Shown: positions 54,001 through 62,977, counted from the first letter of the stretch. The stretch is DNA of 64,000 bases from an uncultured Prevotellaceae bacterium (GCA_902761605.1 CACWLC010000003.1:33812-97811); one strand, 5' to 3'. Notes: a model not told the origin generated them from the sequence alone. Numbers and translations are program-made.

Positions 54001-55496
54001 GTCTTCGCCATGTTTCCTTCTACCTCTGCCGACAGGTTGGGGTCTTCAATCTTCAGGAAACCTGCTACTCCCTTATCAGAATATGAGCCGTTGATACCGA
54101 TATTCGTAAAGGGATATCCTTTGTAGTCCATACGTGATACCATACCTTGAGCATTGACGGTGGGAATCTTTGATGCTATCTCTCCGTCGAGCTTCAGACT
54201 TGCTGCGAGGAGTCCCAGCTGTTCGTCGCCCAACAACTGTCTCAGGTCTATTCCCTCTGTGTCGATGCTGCCATTAAACTGTTTTGTGCCCGACATCAGG
54301 AAGTCGAGGTCTATGTTTCCGATACCTGTCTGTATCTGTGTCTGTACACTCATACCTCCGTCAGATTCTCCGTTGAGGTTGCCTCTGAGCCTTAGGTTTC
54401 CTATGTTTAATATTTCTCTTGGGATGTCTGGAATAGTCTTCTGCAGAAAGTCGAGGGTATTCTCCGACAGAGCGAGGTCATTTACCTTTGCACTCCATGA
54501 TGGCTTGTCATTAGAGGTGTCTACGAGTCCGCTTGCAAGGATGTTTACATCTCCTGTTTCCGTCCATATATGCAGCTCTGGAATAGTTGTCGTATACCCC
54601 TTTCCTCTGAAGTTTGACTGCAGGTGTATTGGCCTTTGGAAATTCTTTAGCGGATTATAGAAACATCTTAGGTCTGAGGGTGTTATATATGAATTCGTAA
54701 AGCTTCCTTCGTACTCGAGAGTCTCTGTAAGGAGCTTGTCTTTCTTCATAATATATGATGCCTTCAGAGTGTCGATGGCGATCTTCGTGCTGGGCATCTC
54801 AATACAGAAATTTTTCAGTTCTGCATTCTTCTTTCCTGCCTGAAAGCGGAAGGTGAGATTGTTGAGTTCCAGACCTGACTGTTCCGTAAGTCCCAGACGT
54901 TTTACATTCACATCGACAGAATCTTCGGTGAATCTCTTCAGTGCTATATTTGCACTTATATTGCTTATCCTCAGATGGTGGGGATTGAATAGTCCGTCGG
55001 TCTTCGGGATATCTCCCTGATCATACAATATGCTGGAGCGTCGTATGATAAGTGAATTGATCCTAAGGTCGAGTGGGGAGGTGCTTGTGGTATCTTTCGA
55101 TGCCAAAGAGTCGAGCACAAACTGGTAGTTTGGCTTTGATTCGGCATTACGCTTATAGAATCGTCCGTTGGCACCAAAGAGCTGTGCTGTGGATATGCTT
55201 ATCTTTCCCTCTGCGAGTGCCAGCAGGTCTATCTTCACTGACATACGTGAGGCGAGCAGCATTATGCGGTTCTGTTGGTCGTAGAGTGTTACGTCGTTGA
55301 TAATCACACGATTAAGGAATCCTAAATCAATGCTACCTACATTCACTTTCGTTGCAAGGCGTTCTGATAGCGCATCAGCTACCAGCCCTCCGAAGAACCT
55401 CTGGCATGCAGGTATATGGGTGGTGATAAGCAATAGTATGTACAGAGCCATCAGACTCCACACTATCCAATTTATCGTATGTTTTATCAGCTTCAC
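51084..55496 (-). CDS. TamB-domain protein (AsmA-like, lipid transport family)
   Basis: Very large periplasm-spanning protein, 1470 residues. One N-terminal membrane anchor (WIVWSLMALYILLLITTHIP) and a long beta-rich body with AsmA-like and DUF490/TamB signature at the C-terminus (TLNLQAVYTVNGVSLSDLNI; SPKVEFDLEMPTVNADEQQM). TamB and its relatives move phospholipids or help insert outer-membrane proteins. The usual TamA/BamA-like partner is not adjacent. The last residues are Lys-rich (STKKKKKRKEKSK). Convergent with the glucosaminidase gene. Confidence 0.9.
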   Translation of the reverse strand: MKLIKHTINWIVWSLMALYILLLITTHIPACQRFFGGLVADALSERLATKVNVGSIDLGFLNRVIINDVTLYDQQNRIMLLASRMSVKIDLLALAEGKISISTAQLFGANGRFYKRNAESKPNYQFVLDSLASKDTTSTSPLDLRINSLIIRRSSILYDQGDIPKTDGLFNPHHLRISNISANIALKRFTEDSVDVNVKRLGLTEQSGLELNNLTFRFQAGKKNAELKNFCIEMPSTKIAIDTLKASYIMKKDKLLTETLEYEGSFTNSYITPSDLRCFYNPLKNFQRPIHLQSNFRGKGYTTTIPELHIWTETGDVNILASGLVDTSNDKPSWSAKVNDLALSENTLDFLQKTIPDIPREILNIGNLRLRGNLNGESDGGMSVQTQIQTGIGNIDLDFLMSGTKQFNGSIDTEGIDLRQLLGDEQLGLLAASLKLDGEIASKIPTVNAQGMVSRMDYKGYPFTNIGINGSYSDKGVAGFLKIEDPNLSAEVEGNMAKTGATNSINIKGVLNHLAPKALKLSDNWGDAIFAANLDADLTAKTINDAQGKLRISNFSMVEENGNQYNLDNLYLTSGFEDDLHYVTLVSDFAKAEIKGEFEHTTLSQSIINFVASALPTLPGLPQVKKESGNNFNLRLQVFKTDWLQKLLGMNISIANPVTLRARVNDNTKTINLEGLIPDITYDGSRYTNGNIVITTPSDSIKGDVALNKIMDDGSKIDLSLKAVASDNNLTISLAFKNNASKDDFSGNLNLITSLYKNNANQPEAHIRVQPSHLILNGATWAVETSDIIYNADKLYVNQFTINNGQQHLIIDGKATASREDTITVDLNEMEVAYILDLVNFHSVEFSGRASGSATVVAPFGDFAMNADIVVDDFKFERGHMGTLYAEAAWIKERGQIDIDAIADDGLNSKTFVNGYVSPTYNTIDLQISADGTYLDFMHNFTKTFLSSITGQGHGDVRLAGTLDNINLTGQLIIDEGKAEVTALNTTYTLTNDTVNFIPDEIELHQMAVYDADGNKGTLSGGIHHKHLTSMTYDLFVEADNLLAYDFRDFGESSFYGTVYASGDVAIHGRSGEVVIDCNVTPQKNTVFVYNASSPDAISNQEFIEWGSGSKTEAAVGKADEGKRISEEEIDIPTDIYINFLVNCTPDATMRILMDANTSDYITLNGEGTIRAIFHNKGPFNMFGTYTVDHGTYGITIQNIIKKNFTFNRGGTIVFGGDPYNAALNLQAVYTVNGVSLSDLNIGNSFASNTIRVNCLMNIGGMPNSPKVEFDLEMPTVNADEQQMVRSIINGQQEMNQQVLYLLGIGRFYNQGANNSGTDQSDRTTLAMQSFLSGTLSTQINTLLSTVIKTDNWNFGANISTGNEGWHNAEYEGLISGRMLNNRLLLNGQFGYRDNARQATPSFIGDFDLQYLLFPNGNLALKVYNQTNDRYFTKSSLNTQGIGVIMKKDFNGLKDLFSTKKKKKRKEKSK

Positions 55497-55559
55497 CTTT
55501 TTGCCTCTTTCTGACAGTTATGGATAGCAATATTTTTGCTCTTAACTGAAAATTCTCCG

Positions 55560-55567
55560 CAAATTTA
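55560..55567 (-). promoter_or_regulatory. tamB promoter, -7 box TAAATTTG
   Basis: Minus-strand TAAATTTG followed by CGGAG; 63 bp before the ATG. It is back-to-back with the nqr promoter about 65 bp away. Confidence 0.55.
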
Positions 55568-55631
55568 CAACAAAAAGTTGTTATTACCGAATTTTTTACT
55601 CTAAAATACGCAGAATTTCAGTAAAATTTAT

Positions 55632-55639
55632 TAATTTTG
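55632..55639 (+). promoter_or_regulatory. nqr operon promoter, -7 box TAATTTTG
   Basis: TAATTTTG followed by CCTCG, 40 bp before the nqrA ATG; it fits TAnnTTTG. No clear -33 TTTG. Confidence 0.65.
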
Positions 55640-55679
55640 CCTCGCTTTAGTGCAACTATTCTATCAAACATTTATATAA

Positions 55680-57062
55680 ATGGCAAATGTAATTAAGTTA
55701 CGCAAAGGCTTGGACATTAACCTTCAGGGCAAGGCTGAGGAGAAGAAGATCCAGCTGAAATCGAATGGCAAGTATGCACTTGTGCCTGATGATTTCGAAG
55801 GAATCACTCCGAAGGTCGTTGTCAAGGAGGGGGATAAGGTCAAGGCCGGGGATGCGCTGTTTGTCAACAAGCAGTATCCCGAAGTGAAGTTTGCCTCACC
55901 AGTGAGCGGAACCGTCCGCGAGGTGGTACGTGGCGAACGAAGGAAAGTGCTTTGCGTGAAGGTTGACGCTGACGCCCAGCAGGAGTTTGTAGACTTCGGC
56001 AAGAAGGATGTCACGAAACTGTCAGGCGAGCAAGTCGTTAATGCATTGTTGGAAGCAGGTCTCTTCGGTTACATCAACCAGTTGCCTTATGCTGTATCGA
56101 CCAATCCGTCGGTCATGCCTAAGGCCATTTTTGTATCGGCCCTGCGCGACAAGCCGCTGGCTGCCGACTTCCAGTACGAGGTGAAGGGGCAGGAGCAGGA
56201 CTTCGTGACGGGTATCCAGGCGCTGTCGAAAATCGCCAAGACGTATCTCGGACTTGGTATTCAGCCCGACTTCCAGACGGTCATCCGCCAGCTGGGTATC
56301 GACAAGTATGCGGAGCTGAACATCTTCGACGGTCCCTGTCCTGCGGGTAACGTAGGCGTTCAGGTGAACAACGTCGACCCTGTGAACAAGGGCGAGGTGG
56401 TCTGGACGATTGGCGACCCGACGGTGGTGCTCTTCATCGGACGCCTGTTCAATACGGGTAAGGTGAACCTGACACGTACCGTAGCCCTCTGCGGTAGCGA
56501 GGTCAAGAGTCCTGCCTACGTGGACATGCTTGTGGGTGAGGAATTGTCGACGCTTCTCTCGAACAGCTATGATGCTTCGAAGAGCGTGCGCATCATCAAC
56601 GGCAACGTGCTGACTGGCAAGCCGACCACGAAGGAAGGTTATCTGGGGGCTCACACCTCTGAGATCACTGTTATCCCCGAAGGCGACCAGGCTGATGAGT
56701 TCCTCGGCTGGATTCTGCCGCGCTTCAAGCAGTTCTCCGTGAACCGCAGCTACTTCTCATGGTTGCAGAATCCCTGGTTCGTCAGTAAGAAGAAGCAGTA
56801 TGCGCTCGATGCCCGTATCAAGGGTGGTGAGCGTCACATGATTATGAGTGGTGAGTACGACAAGGTGCTGCCTATGGATATCTATGGTGAATACCTCATC
56901 AAGGCCATCATCGCTGGCGATATCGACCGCCAGGAGGCCCTGGGTATCTACGAGGTAAGTCCTGAGGATTTTGCTCTCGCGGAGTTCGTGGACAGCTCGA
57001 AGCTAGAGCTGCAACGTATTGTTCGTGAGGGACTTAATATTTTACGTAAAGAAAACGCCTAA
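55680..57062 (+). CDS. nqrA: Na+-translocating NADH:quinone reductase subunit A
   Basis: Cytoplasmic subunit of the Na+-pumping NADH:quinone oxidoreductase. The 460-residue product begins VIKLRKGLDINLQGKAEEKK and contains TPKVVVKEGDKVKAGDALF and GPCPAGNVGVQVNNVDPVN. Length matches NqrA. It begins a six-gene operon, 5 bp before nqrB. The codon use of the whole nqr/pyk block favours C at the third position more than in its neighbours, perhaps reflecting high expression. Confidence 0.95.
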   Translation: MANVIKLRKGLDINLQGKAEEKKIQLKSNGKYALVPDDFEGITPKVVVKEGDKVKAGDALFVNKQYPEVKFASPVSGTVREVVRGERRKVLCVKVDADAQQEFVDFGKKDVTKLSGEQVVNALLEAGLFGYINQLPYAVSTNPSVMPKAIFVSALRDKPLAADFQYEVKGQEQDFVTGIQALSKIAKTYLGLGIQPDFQTVIRQLGIDKYAELNIFDGPCPAGNVGVQVNNVDPVNKGEVVWTIGDPTVVLFIGRLFNTGKVNLTRTVALCGSEVKSPAYVDMLVGEELSTLLSNSYDASKSVRIINGNVLTGKPTTKEGYLGAHTSEITVIPEGDQADEFLGWILPRFKQFSVNRSYFSWLQNPWFVSKKKQYALDARIKGGERHMIMSGEYDKVLPMDIYGEYLIKAIIAGDIDRQEALGIYEVSPEDFALAEFVDSSKLELQRIVREGLNILRKENA

Positions 57063-57067
57063 CGACT

Positions 57068-58222
57068 ATGAGCTTTTTAAGAAATTATCTCAATAAGGTG
57101 AAGCCCAACTTCGAGGAAGGTGGCAAGCTTCACGCATTCCGTTCGATCTTCGACGGCTTCGAGACGTTCCTTTACGTGCCTAACGATACGGCTCGTACGG
57201 GTGTCAACATCCACGATGCTATCGACTCGAAGCGTATTATGAGTATGGTGGTTATCGCCTTGATGCCAGCCATGCTGTTTGGTATGTATAACATCGGCTA
57301 TCAGAACTATCTGGCAGCAGGAACACTGGCTACGGCCTCGTTCTTCGAGATTTTCTGCTATGGTTTCCTGGCCGTACTTCCTAAGATTCTCGTCAGCTAC
57401 ATCGTAGGTCTGGGCATCGAGTTTGCGTGGGCCCAGTGGAAGGGTGAGGAGATCCAGGAGGGTTACCTCGTATCGGGTATCATCATCCCGCTGATTATTC
57501 CTATAGGCTGTCCGCTGTGGATGCTCGCTCTGGCTTGCGCATTCTCAGTGATCTTCTGTAAGGAGATTTTCGGCGGTACGGGTATGAACATCTTCAATCC
57601 GGCTATTGCAGCCCGTATGTTCCTGTTCTTCGCCTATCCTTCAAAGATGACTGGTGATACAGTCTGGGTGGCTCAGGATTCTATCTTCGGACTTGGCAAC
57701 ACACTGCCCGACGGATTCACCGCTGCCACACCACTCGGACAGATAGGGCAGGGTATCGACCCCAGCGCTTCTATCTGCGACATGATCTGCGGATTCATCC
57801 CAGGTTCTATTGGTGAGACATCGCTCATCGCCATTGCTATTGGTGCCATTATCCTGTTGTGGGCAGGCATCGCTTCTTGGCGTACGATGCTCAGCGTGTT
57901 CGTTGGTGGTGCTATCATGGCTTGCATCTTCGAACAGACAGGTCAGTCGATGACTTGGTGGCATCACTTCATCCTTGGTGGTTTCGCCTTCGGTGCTGTG
58001 TTTATGGCAACAGACCCTGTCACCTCTTGCCGCACCTCTTGTGGCCAGTATATTTACGGCTTCCTCATCGGTTCTATGGCCATCATCATCCGTGTGATGA
58101 ATGCCGGTTATCCTGAGGGTATGATGCTCGCCATCTTCTTTGGTAATATGTTCGCTCCAACGATCGATCACTTCATTGTGGAGCGTAATATCAGCAAACG
58201 CCAGAAAAGATTGAAGAATTGA
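57068..58222 (+). CDS. nqrB: Na+-translocating NADH:quinone reductase subunit B
   Basis: Membrane subunit of 384 residues with about ten helices. The motif DGFTAAT near residue 220 matches the flavinylation signal D-x-x-(S/T)-G/A-A-T whose last Thr binds FMN covalently. GGTGMNIFNPAIAARMF and FMATDPVTSCRTSCGQYIYG are also family patterns. The last 5 codons and the stop lie in the first copy of a 16-bp tandem duplication. The flavin transferase ApbE is not in this window. Confidence 0.95.
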   Translation: MSFLRNYLNKVKPNFEEGGKLHAFRSIFDGFETFLYVPNDTARTGVNIHDAIDSKRIMSMVVIALMPAMLFGMYNIGYQNYLAAGTLATASFFEIFCYGFLAVLPKILVSYIVGLGIEFAWAQWKGEEIQEGYLVSGIIIPLIIPIGCPLWMLALACAFSVIFCKEIFGGTGMNIFNPAIAARMFLFFAYPSKMTGDTVWVAQDSIFGLGNTLPDGFTAATPLGQIGQGIDPSASICDMICGFIPGSIGETSLIAIAIGAIILLWAGIASWRTMLSVFVGGAIMACIFEQTGQSMTWWHHFILGGFAFGAVFMATDPVTSCRTSCGQYIYGFLIGSMAIIIRVMNAGYPEGMMLAIFFGNMFAPTIDHFIVERNISKRQKRLKN

Positions 58223-58241
58223 AAAATTGAAGAATTGAAAT
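58210..58241 (+). repeat. 16-bp tandem duplication spanning the nqrB stop codon
   Basis: ATTGAAGAATTGAAAA (58210-58225) and ATTGAAGAATTGAAAT (58226-58241) are adjacent and differ at one base. The first copy carries the nqrB stop, the second fills the whole spacer before nqrC. Confidence 0.9.
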
Positions 58242-58242
58242 T

Positions 58243-58863
58243 ATGGCTAAGTTAAATACGAATTCTAACGCGTACATTATAATATATAGCGCGGTACTCG
58301 TGGTCATCGTTGCCTTCCTGCTGGCATTTGTCTATCAGGCATTGAAGCCCATGCAGGATGCTAACGTTGCCCTCGATGTGAAGAAGCAGATTCTCTATTC
58401 GCTGAACATTCGTGGCTTGGACGGCTCTGAAGCTGAAGCTAAGTATGCTGAGGTCGTGAAGGAAGAGAAGGATCTCGACGGACAGAAGATTTATGAGTGT
58501 CAGATTGATGGCCAGAACATCCGTGTTGCCAGTCTGAAAGGTATGGGCCTTTGGGGTGGCATCAGCGGTTATGTGGCTATCGACCCAGAGGGTAAGGTCT
58601 ATGGTGCTTACTTCAACCATGAGAGTGAAACTGCAGGTCTCGGTGCCGAAATCAAGGACTCTCAGGCTTGGCAGGAGAAGTTCATCGGCAAACAGATCTG
58701 GGACGAGAATGGCAACGTTGTTCTCTCGATTGTGAAGAAGGTGGAAGACCCAGCTACTCAAGTTGATGTGGTGACAGGTGCTACCTTGACTTCTAACGGT
58801 GTTGATGCTATGCTGAAAGACGGCTTGAAGAATATTAAACCAACTAAAGCTGAGGAGGAGTAA
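58243..58863 (+). CDS. nqrC: Na+-translocating NADH:quinone reductase subunit C
   Basis: Subunit with one N-terminal membrane helix (IIYSAVLVVIVAFLLAFVY) and a periplasmic-side FMN domain. The flavinylation motif DVVTGAT ends at Thr181, followed by LTSNGV. Length 206 is shorter than the V. cholerae protein (about 257). Next gene after 3 bp. Confidence 0.94.
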   Translation: MAKLNTNSNAYIIIYSAVLVVIVAFLLAFVYQALKPMQDANVALDVKKQILYSLNIRGLDGSEAEAKYAEVVKEEKDLDGQKIYECQIDGQNIRVASLKGMGLWGGISGYVAIDPEGKVYGAYFNHESETAGLGAEIKDSQAWQEKFIGKQIWDENGNVVLSIVKKVEDPATQVDVVTGATLTSNGVDAMLKDGLKNIKPTKAEEE

Positions 58864-58866
58864 ACT

Positions 58867-59493
58867 ATGGCATTATTCAGTAAACAAAATAAGGAGGTCT
58901 TTACGAATCCGTTGAACCTCGATCACCCCATCCTCGGACAGGTACTGGGTATCTGCTCGGCACTGGCTGTGACATCACAGCTGAAGCCTGCCATCGTGAT
59001 GGGATTGGCTGTAACAGTAATCACTGCTTTTGCGAATGTGATTATCTCTATCATCCGCAACACCATTCCTAACCGCATCCGTATCGTGGTGCAGCTGGTG
59101 GTGGTTGCTGCTCTTGTAACTATCGTATCTCAGATTCTGAAGGCTTTCGCCTACGACGTCAGCGTTCAGCTCTCTGTGTATGTAGGTCTGATCATCACTA
59201 ACTGTATCCTTATGGGTCGCCTCGAGGCGTTTGCTATGCAGAACAAGCCTTGGCCTTCATTCCTCGATGGTGTGGGCAATGGTCTCGGCTACGCTATGAT
59301 TCTTGTCATCGTGGGTGCTTTTCGTGAGTTGCTCGGACGTGGTACTCTTCTGGGCTTCCAGGTTATCCCTGATGCCTGCTACGACTTCGGCTATGTCAAC
59401 AATGGTATGATGACGATGCCAGCAATGGCGCTCATCCTCGTTGGCTGTGTTATTTGGGTACATCGTGCTTACTTCTACAAGGAAAAGAAATGA
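58867..59493 (+). CDS. nqrD: Na+-translocating NADH:quinone reductase subunit D
   Basis: Integral membrane subunit, 208 residues, six helices. Typical NqrD/RnfE sequence: [60 protein letters not shown] and [17 protein letters not shown]. With NqrE it forms the inverted pair that holds the membrane iron site. Confidence 0.95.
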   Translation: MALFSKQNKEVFTNPLNLDHPILGQVLGICSALAVTSQLKPAIVMGLAVTVITAFANVIISIIRNTIPNRIRIVVQLVVVAALVTIVSQILKAFAYDVSVQLSVYVGLIITNCILMGRLEAFAMQNKPWPSFLDGVGNGLGYAMILVIVGAFRELLGRGTLLGFQVIPDACYDFGYVNNGMMTMPAMALILVGCVIWVHRAYFYKEKK

Positions 59494-59495
59494 AT

Positions 59496-60122
59496 ATGGA
59501 ACATATAATTAGTTTGCTATTTCGTTCGATCTTCGTCGACAATATGATCTTTGCTTTCTTCCTCGGCATGTGCTCATATCTGGCTGTGTCGAAGACGGTG
59601 AAGACCTCTATGGGACTCGGACTCGCTGTGACCTTCGTGTTGACAGTTACCGTTCCCGTGAACTATCTGTTACAGACCAAGGTGCTGGGTCCTGACTGTC
59701 TCGCTGAGGGAGTAGACTTGAGCTACCTGTCGTTTATCCTCTTTATCGCTGTCATCGCAGGTATGGTGCAGCTGGTGGAGATGACTGTCGAGAAATACTC
59801 GCCATCGCTCTACGCAGCACTGGGTATCTTCCTGCCTCTGATTGCTGTAAACTGTGCCATCATGGGTGCTTCGCTCTTCATGCAGCAGCGCATCCTCATG
59901 GACCCATCTAACTCTCAGGCCATCACCTCTATCCTCGATGCTGTTGTCTATGGCTTCGGCTCTGGTATCGGTTGGACGCTGGCCATCGTGGCTATGGGTG
60001 CCATTCGTGAGAAGATGCAGTACAGCGACGTTCCCAAGCCTCTTCAGGGCCTTGGCATCGTGTTTATCACTGTAGGTCTCATGGCTATGGCGATGATGTG
60101 TTTCTCTGGACTGAACATATAA
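59496..60122 (+). CDS. nqrE: Na+-translocating NADH:quinone reductase subunit E
   Basis: Integral membrane subunit with six helices, 208 residues: [40 protein letters not shown], and [20 protein letters not shown] start at 59496, which aligns with other NqrE proteins; the ATG at 59490, overlapping the nqrD stop by 4 bp, is also possible. Confidence 0.94.
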   Translation: MEHIISLLFRSIFVDNMIFAFFLGMCSYLAVSKTVKTSMGLGLAVTFVLTVTVPVNYLLQTKVLGPDCLAEGVDLSYLSFILFIAVIAGMVQLVEMTVEKYSPSLYAALGIFLPLIAVNCAIMGASLFMQQRILMDPSNSQAITSILDAVVYGFGSGIGWTLAIVAMGAIREKMQYSDVPKPLQGLGIVFITVGLMAMAMMCFSGLNI

Positions 60123-60157
60123 AGGTAAAAAGGTAAAAAGTAAAAAGGTAAAAATAT
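60123..60157. repeat. GGTAAAAA microrepeat between nqrE and nqrF
   Basis: GGTAAAAA repeats about four times with a period of 8-9 (AGGTAAAAAGGTAAAAAGTA and so on), filling the whole spacer between the two genes. The same GTAAAAAG(G) unit fills the iorA-iorB spacer. Confidence 0.85.
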
Positions 60158-61426
60158 ATGGCTCAGTTTATAGCATATAGTATAGGAGTATTCCTGTTGG
60201 TAATACTTTTATTGGTGATTATTCTGTTGGTGGCAAAGAAGTATCTGAGCCCCAGCGGCAATGTGAATATCGAGATCAATGGCGACCGTACCATCTCCGT
60301 AGCCCAGGGCAACAACCTGATGGCGACACTCAACCAGAACGGCATCTTCCTACCTTCTGCCTGCGGTGGTAAGGCCAGCTGCGGACAGTGTAAGGTACAG
60401 GTTCTTGAGGGTGGGGGCGAGATCCTCGACTCTGAGAAACCACACTTCACACGTAAGCAGATCAAGGACCACTGGCGCTTAGGTTGTCAGTGTAAGGTTA
60501 AGGGCGACCTGAAGATTCACGTAGATGAGAGCATCCTTGGTGTTAAGGAGTACGAGTGTACCGTTATCTCTAACAAGAACGTGGCTACCTTTATCAAGGA
60601 GTTCAAGGTACAGCTGCCTCCGGGCGAACACATGGACTTCCTGCCAGGCTCTTACGCTCAGATCAAGATTCCTAAGTTCGATTGCATCGACTATGATAAG
60701 GACTTCGACAAGAGTCTCATTGGCGATGAGTATCTGCCAAGCTGGGAGAAGTTCGGTCTGTTCCCACTTAAGTGTAAGAACCCCGAGGATACCATCCGTG
60801 CCTACTCAATGGCCAACTATCCTGCCGAGGGTGATGTCTTCATGCTGACAGTACGTATCGCTACACCTCCGTTCAAGCCCGATCGCAGCGGCTTCATGGA
60901 TGTGAACCCAGGTATCGCCTCATCTTATATCTTCTCGTTGAAACCAGGCGACAAGGTTATCATGAGCGGACCTTTCGGCGATTTCCACCCACATTTCGAC
61001 TCGAAGAAGGAGATGATCTGGGTTGGTGGTGGTGCCGGCATGGCTCCGCTGCGCGCACAGATCATGCACATGACGAAGACTCTGCACACCACAGATCGCG
61101 AGATGCACTACTTCTACGGAGCACGTGCCCTCAACGAGGTGTTCTATCTCGACGACTTCCTCGGTCTGGAGAAGGAGTATCCAAACTTCCACTTCCATCT
61201 GGCTCTCGACCGTCCGGATCCCGCAGCCGATGCTGCAGGCGTGAAGTACACTGCTGGCTTCGTTCATCAGGTGATGCTCAACACCTACCTGAAGGATCAC
61301 GAGGCTCCAGAGGATGTAGAGTACTACATGTGTGGTCCTGGTCCTATGTCAGCAGCTGTAGTATCCATGCTCGACTCTCTCGGTGTCGACCCAGAGTCAA
61401 TCATGTATGATAACTTCGGTGGCTGA
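60158..61426 (+). CDS. nqrF: Na+-translocating NADH:quinone reductase subunit F
   Basis: NADH-oxidising subunit, 422 residues. N-terminal membrane helix (VFLLVILLLVIILLVAKKYL), a 2Fe-2S ferredoxin domain with Cys69, Cys75, Cys78 and Cys110, an FAD-binding domain (IRAYSMANYP) and an NADH domain (VGGGAGMAPLRAQ; YYMCGPGPMSAAV). It shares one base with the next gene, pyruvate kinase (TGATG). Confidence 0.95.
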   Translation: MAQFIAYSIGVFLLVILLLVIILLVAKKYLSPSGNVNIEINGDRTISVAQGNNLMATLNQNGIFLPSACGGKASCGQCKVQVLEGGGEILDSEKPHFTRKQIKDHWRLGCQCKVKGDLKIHVDESILGVKEYECTVISNKNVATFIKEFKVQLPPGEHMDFLPGSYAQIKIPKFDCIDYDKDFDKSLIGDEYLPSWEKFGLFPLKCKNPEDTIRAYSMANYPAEGDVFMLTVRIATPPFKPDRSGFMDVNPGIASSYIFSLKPGDKVIMSGPFGDFHPHFDSKKEMIWVGGGAGMAPLRAQIMHMTKTLHTTDREMHYFYGARALNEVFYLDDFLGLEKEYPNFHFHLALDRPDPAADAAGVKYTAGFVHQVMLNTYLKDHEAPEDVEYYMCGPGPMSAAVVSMLDSLGVDPESIMYDNFGG

Positions 61427-62862
61427 TGAAACAGACCAAGATAGTAGCTTCCATCAGCGACAGGCGTTGTGACACTGACTTTATCCGTTCGTTGTTCAAC
61501 GCAGGCATGAACGTTGTTCGTATGAACACCGCTCATGCCTCTGAGGAAGGTATAAAGACGATAATAAGTAATGTCCGTGAGGTGAGCCGTCATATCGGCA
61601 TCCTCATCGACACTAAGGGCCCAGAGGTACGCACCACGGGTTGTCCGGAGCCTATCGAGTATAAGACAGGCGATGTCGTAAAGATCTTCGGCCGTCCTGA
61701 GATGGACACCTCCCATGACATCATCAATCTCTCTTACTCAAACTTCGCTGCCGACATCCACGAGGGCGACCATGTGCTCTTCGATGATGGAGCCCTCGAC
61801 ATGCTCGTCATCGGCATCAACGGTCCTGCTGTCATCGCACAGGTACAGAACGATGGTTACCTTGGCTCTCATAAGAGTGTCAACGTGCCTGGCGTGCATA
61901 TCGCCCTGCCTCCTCTTACGGAGAAGGACCGCAAGAACATCATGCTGGCCATCGATCAGGACATCGACTTCATAGCCCACAGCTTTGTGCGCTCGGCAGC
62001 TGATGTGAGAGCCGTACAGGCCATCCTCGATGCCTACAACAGCGATATCAAGATCATCTCGAAGATAGAGAATCAGGAGGGTGTCGACAATATCGATGAG
62101 ATCATCGACGCCTCGTATGGTATCATGATTGCCCGAGGCGACCTGGGTATCGAGGTACCCATCGAGCGCATCCCGGGCATCCAGCGTCAGATTATCCGTA
62201 AGTGTGTCGAGAAGAAGAAGCCTGTCATCGTGGCCACTCAGATGCTGCATTCGATGATTCAGAATCCTCGTCCCACACGTGCTGAGGTTACCGACATCGC
62301 CAATGCCATCTATTCGAGCACCGATGCCTTGATGCTCTCTGGCGAGACAGCCAGCGGCAAGTATCCTGTGGAGGCTGTCAAGACGATGTCGTCTATCGCT
62401 GAACAGGCAGAGCGTGATCGTGCCCAGAATCATATCGACATCAAGTTGTCGGAGAATTGCGATATCCGAGAGTTCATGGCTCATTCTGCCATCGAGGCCA
62501 CAGAGCGCCTGGGTGTCAAGGGTATCATCACCGACTCTACCACAGGTACCACAGCCCGCTCCCTGGCAGCTTTCCGGGGACCGCATCCTGTGCTGGCCAT
62601 CTGTTATAACGACAAGCTCCAGCGACTGCTCAACCTGTCGTATGGCGTCATCCCTGTTTATCAGAAGGAGCATATCGGCAGCGAGAAACTTTTCCTGGCA
62701 GCAGTGCGTATGCTTCGCCAGAAGGGATATGTGGAGCTCGACGATAAGATTGCGTATCTTAGTGGAAACATTGGAGCCGGAGGTGCTACGAAGTTTTTGG
62801 AGATAAACACCGTAAAGGAGGTCTTCGAACAGAATTACCAGTTCCATCTCCCCAACGTATAG
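61426..62862 (+). CDS. pyk: Pyruvate kinase
   Basis: Glycolytic enzyme: phosphoenolpyruvate plus ADP to pyruvate plus ATP. The 478-residue product shows NVVRMNTAHAS, IDTKGPEVRTTG, IISKIENQEGVDNIDEII with the catalytic Lys, MIARGDLGIEVPIE, KPVIVATQMLHSM and DALMLSGETASGKYPVEAV. The N-terminal TKIV.T.GP.S motif is altered to TKIVASISDRRCDTD. The start shares one base with the nqrF stop, so the two are coupled, linking glycolysis and Na+-pumping NADH oxidation on one transcript. Confidence 0.94.
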   Translation: MKQTKIVASISDRRCDTDFIRSLFNAGMNVVRMNTAHASEEGIKTIISNVREVSRHIGILIDTKGPEVRTTGCPEPIEYKTGDVVKIFGRPEMDTSHDIINLSYSNFAADIHEGDHVLFDDGALDMLVIGINGPAVIAQVQNDGYLGSHKSVNVPGVHIALPPLTEKDRKNIMLAIDQDIDFIAHSFVRSAADVRAVQAILDAYNSDIKIISKIENQEGVDNIDEIIDASYGIMIARGDLGIEVPIERIPGIQRQIIRKCVEKKKPVIVATQMLHSMIQNPRPTRAEVTDIANAIYSSTDALMLSGETASGKYPVEAVKTMSSIAEQAERDRAQNHIDIKLSENCDIREFMAHSAIEATERLGVKGIITDSTTGTTARSLAAFRGPHPVLAICYNDKLQRLLNLSYGVIPVYQKEHIGSEKLFLAAVRMLRQKGYVELDDKIAYLSGNIGAGGATKFLEINTVKEVFEQNYQFHLPNV

Positions 62863-62869
62863 AAACAGT

Positions 62870-62900
62870 AAGGTGGTTGTCAGTAATTGACAACCACCTT
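62870..62900 (+). terminator. Terminator of the nqr-pyk operon
   Basis: Perfect 13-bp stem AAGGTGGTTGTCA / TGACAACCACCTT with loop GTAAT, followed by TTT. An AT-rich microrepeat (TAGCTAAAATGCTAAAATGC) lies at about 62948. Confidence 0.93.
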
Positions 62901-62977
62901 TTTACTTAATGTCACATCGTGCCTGTGTGTGCACTAAAAAAACAAAATAGCTAAAATGCTAAAATGCTAATTTCTGA

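Noticed and set aside
61738-62847. A 369-codon minus-strand open frame inside pyk
   Set aside because: It is the shadow of the pyruvate kinase frame in C-rich codon use; no motif and no start signal.
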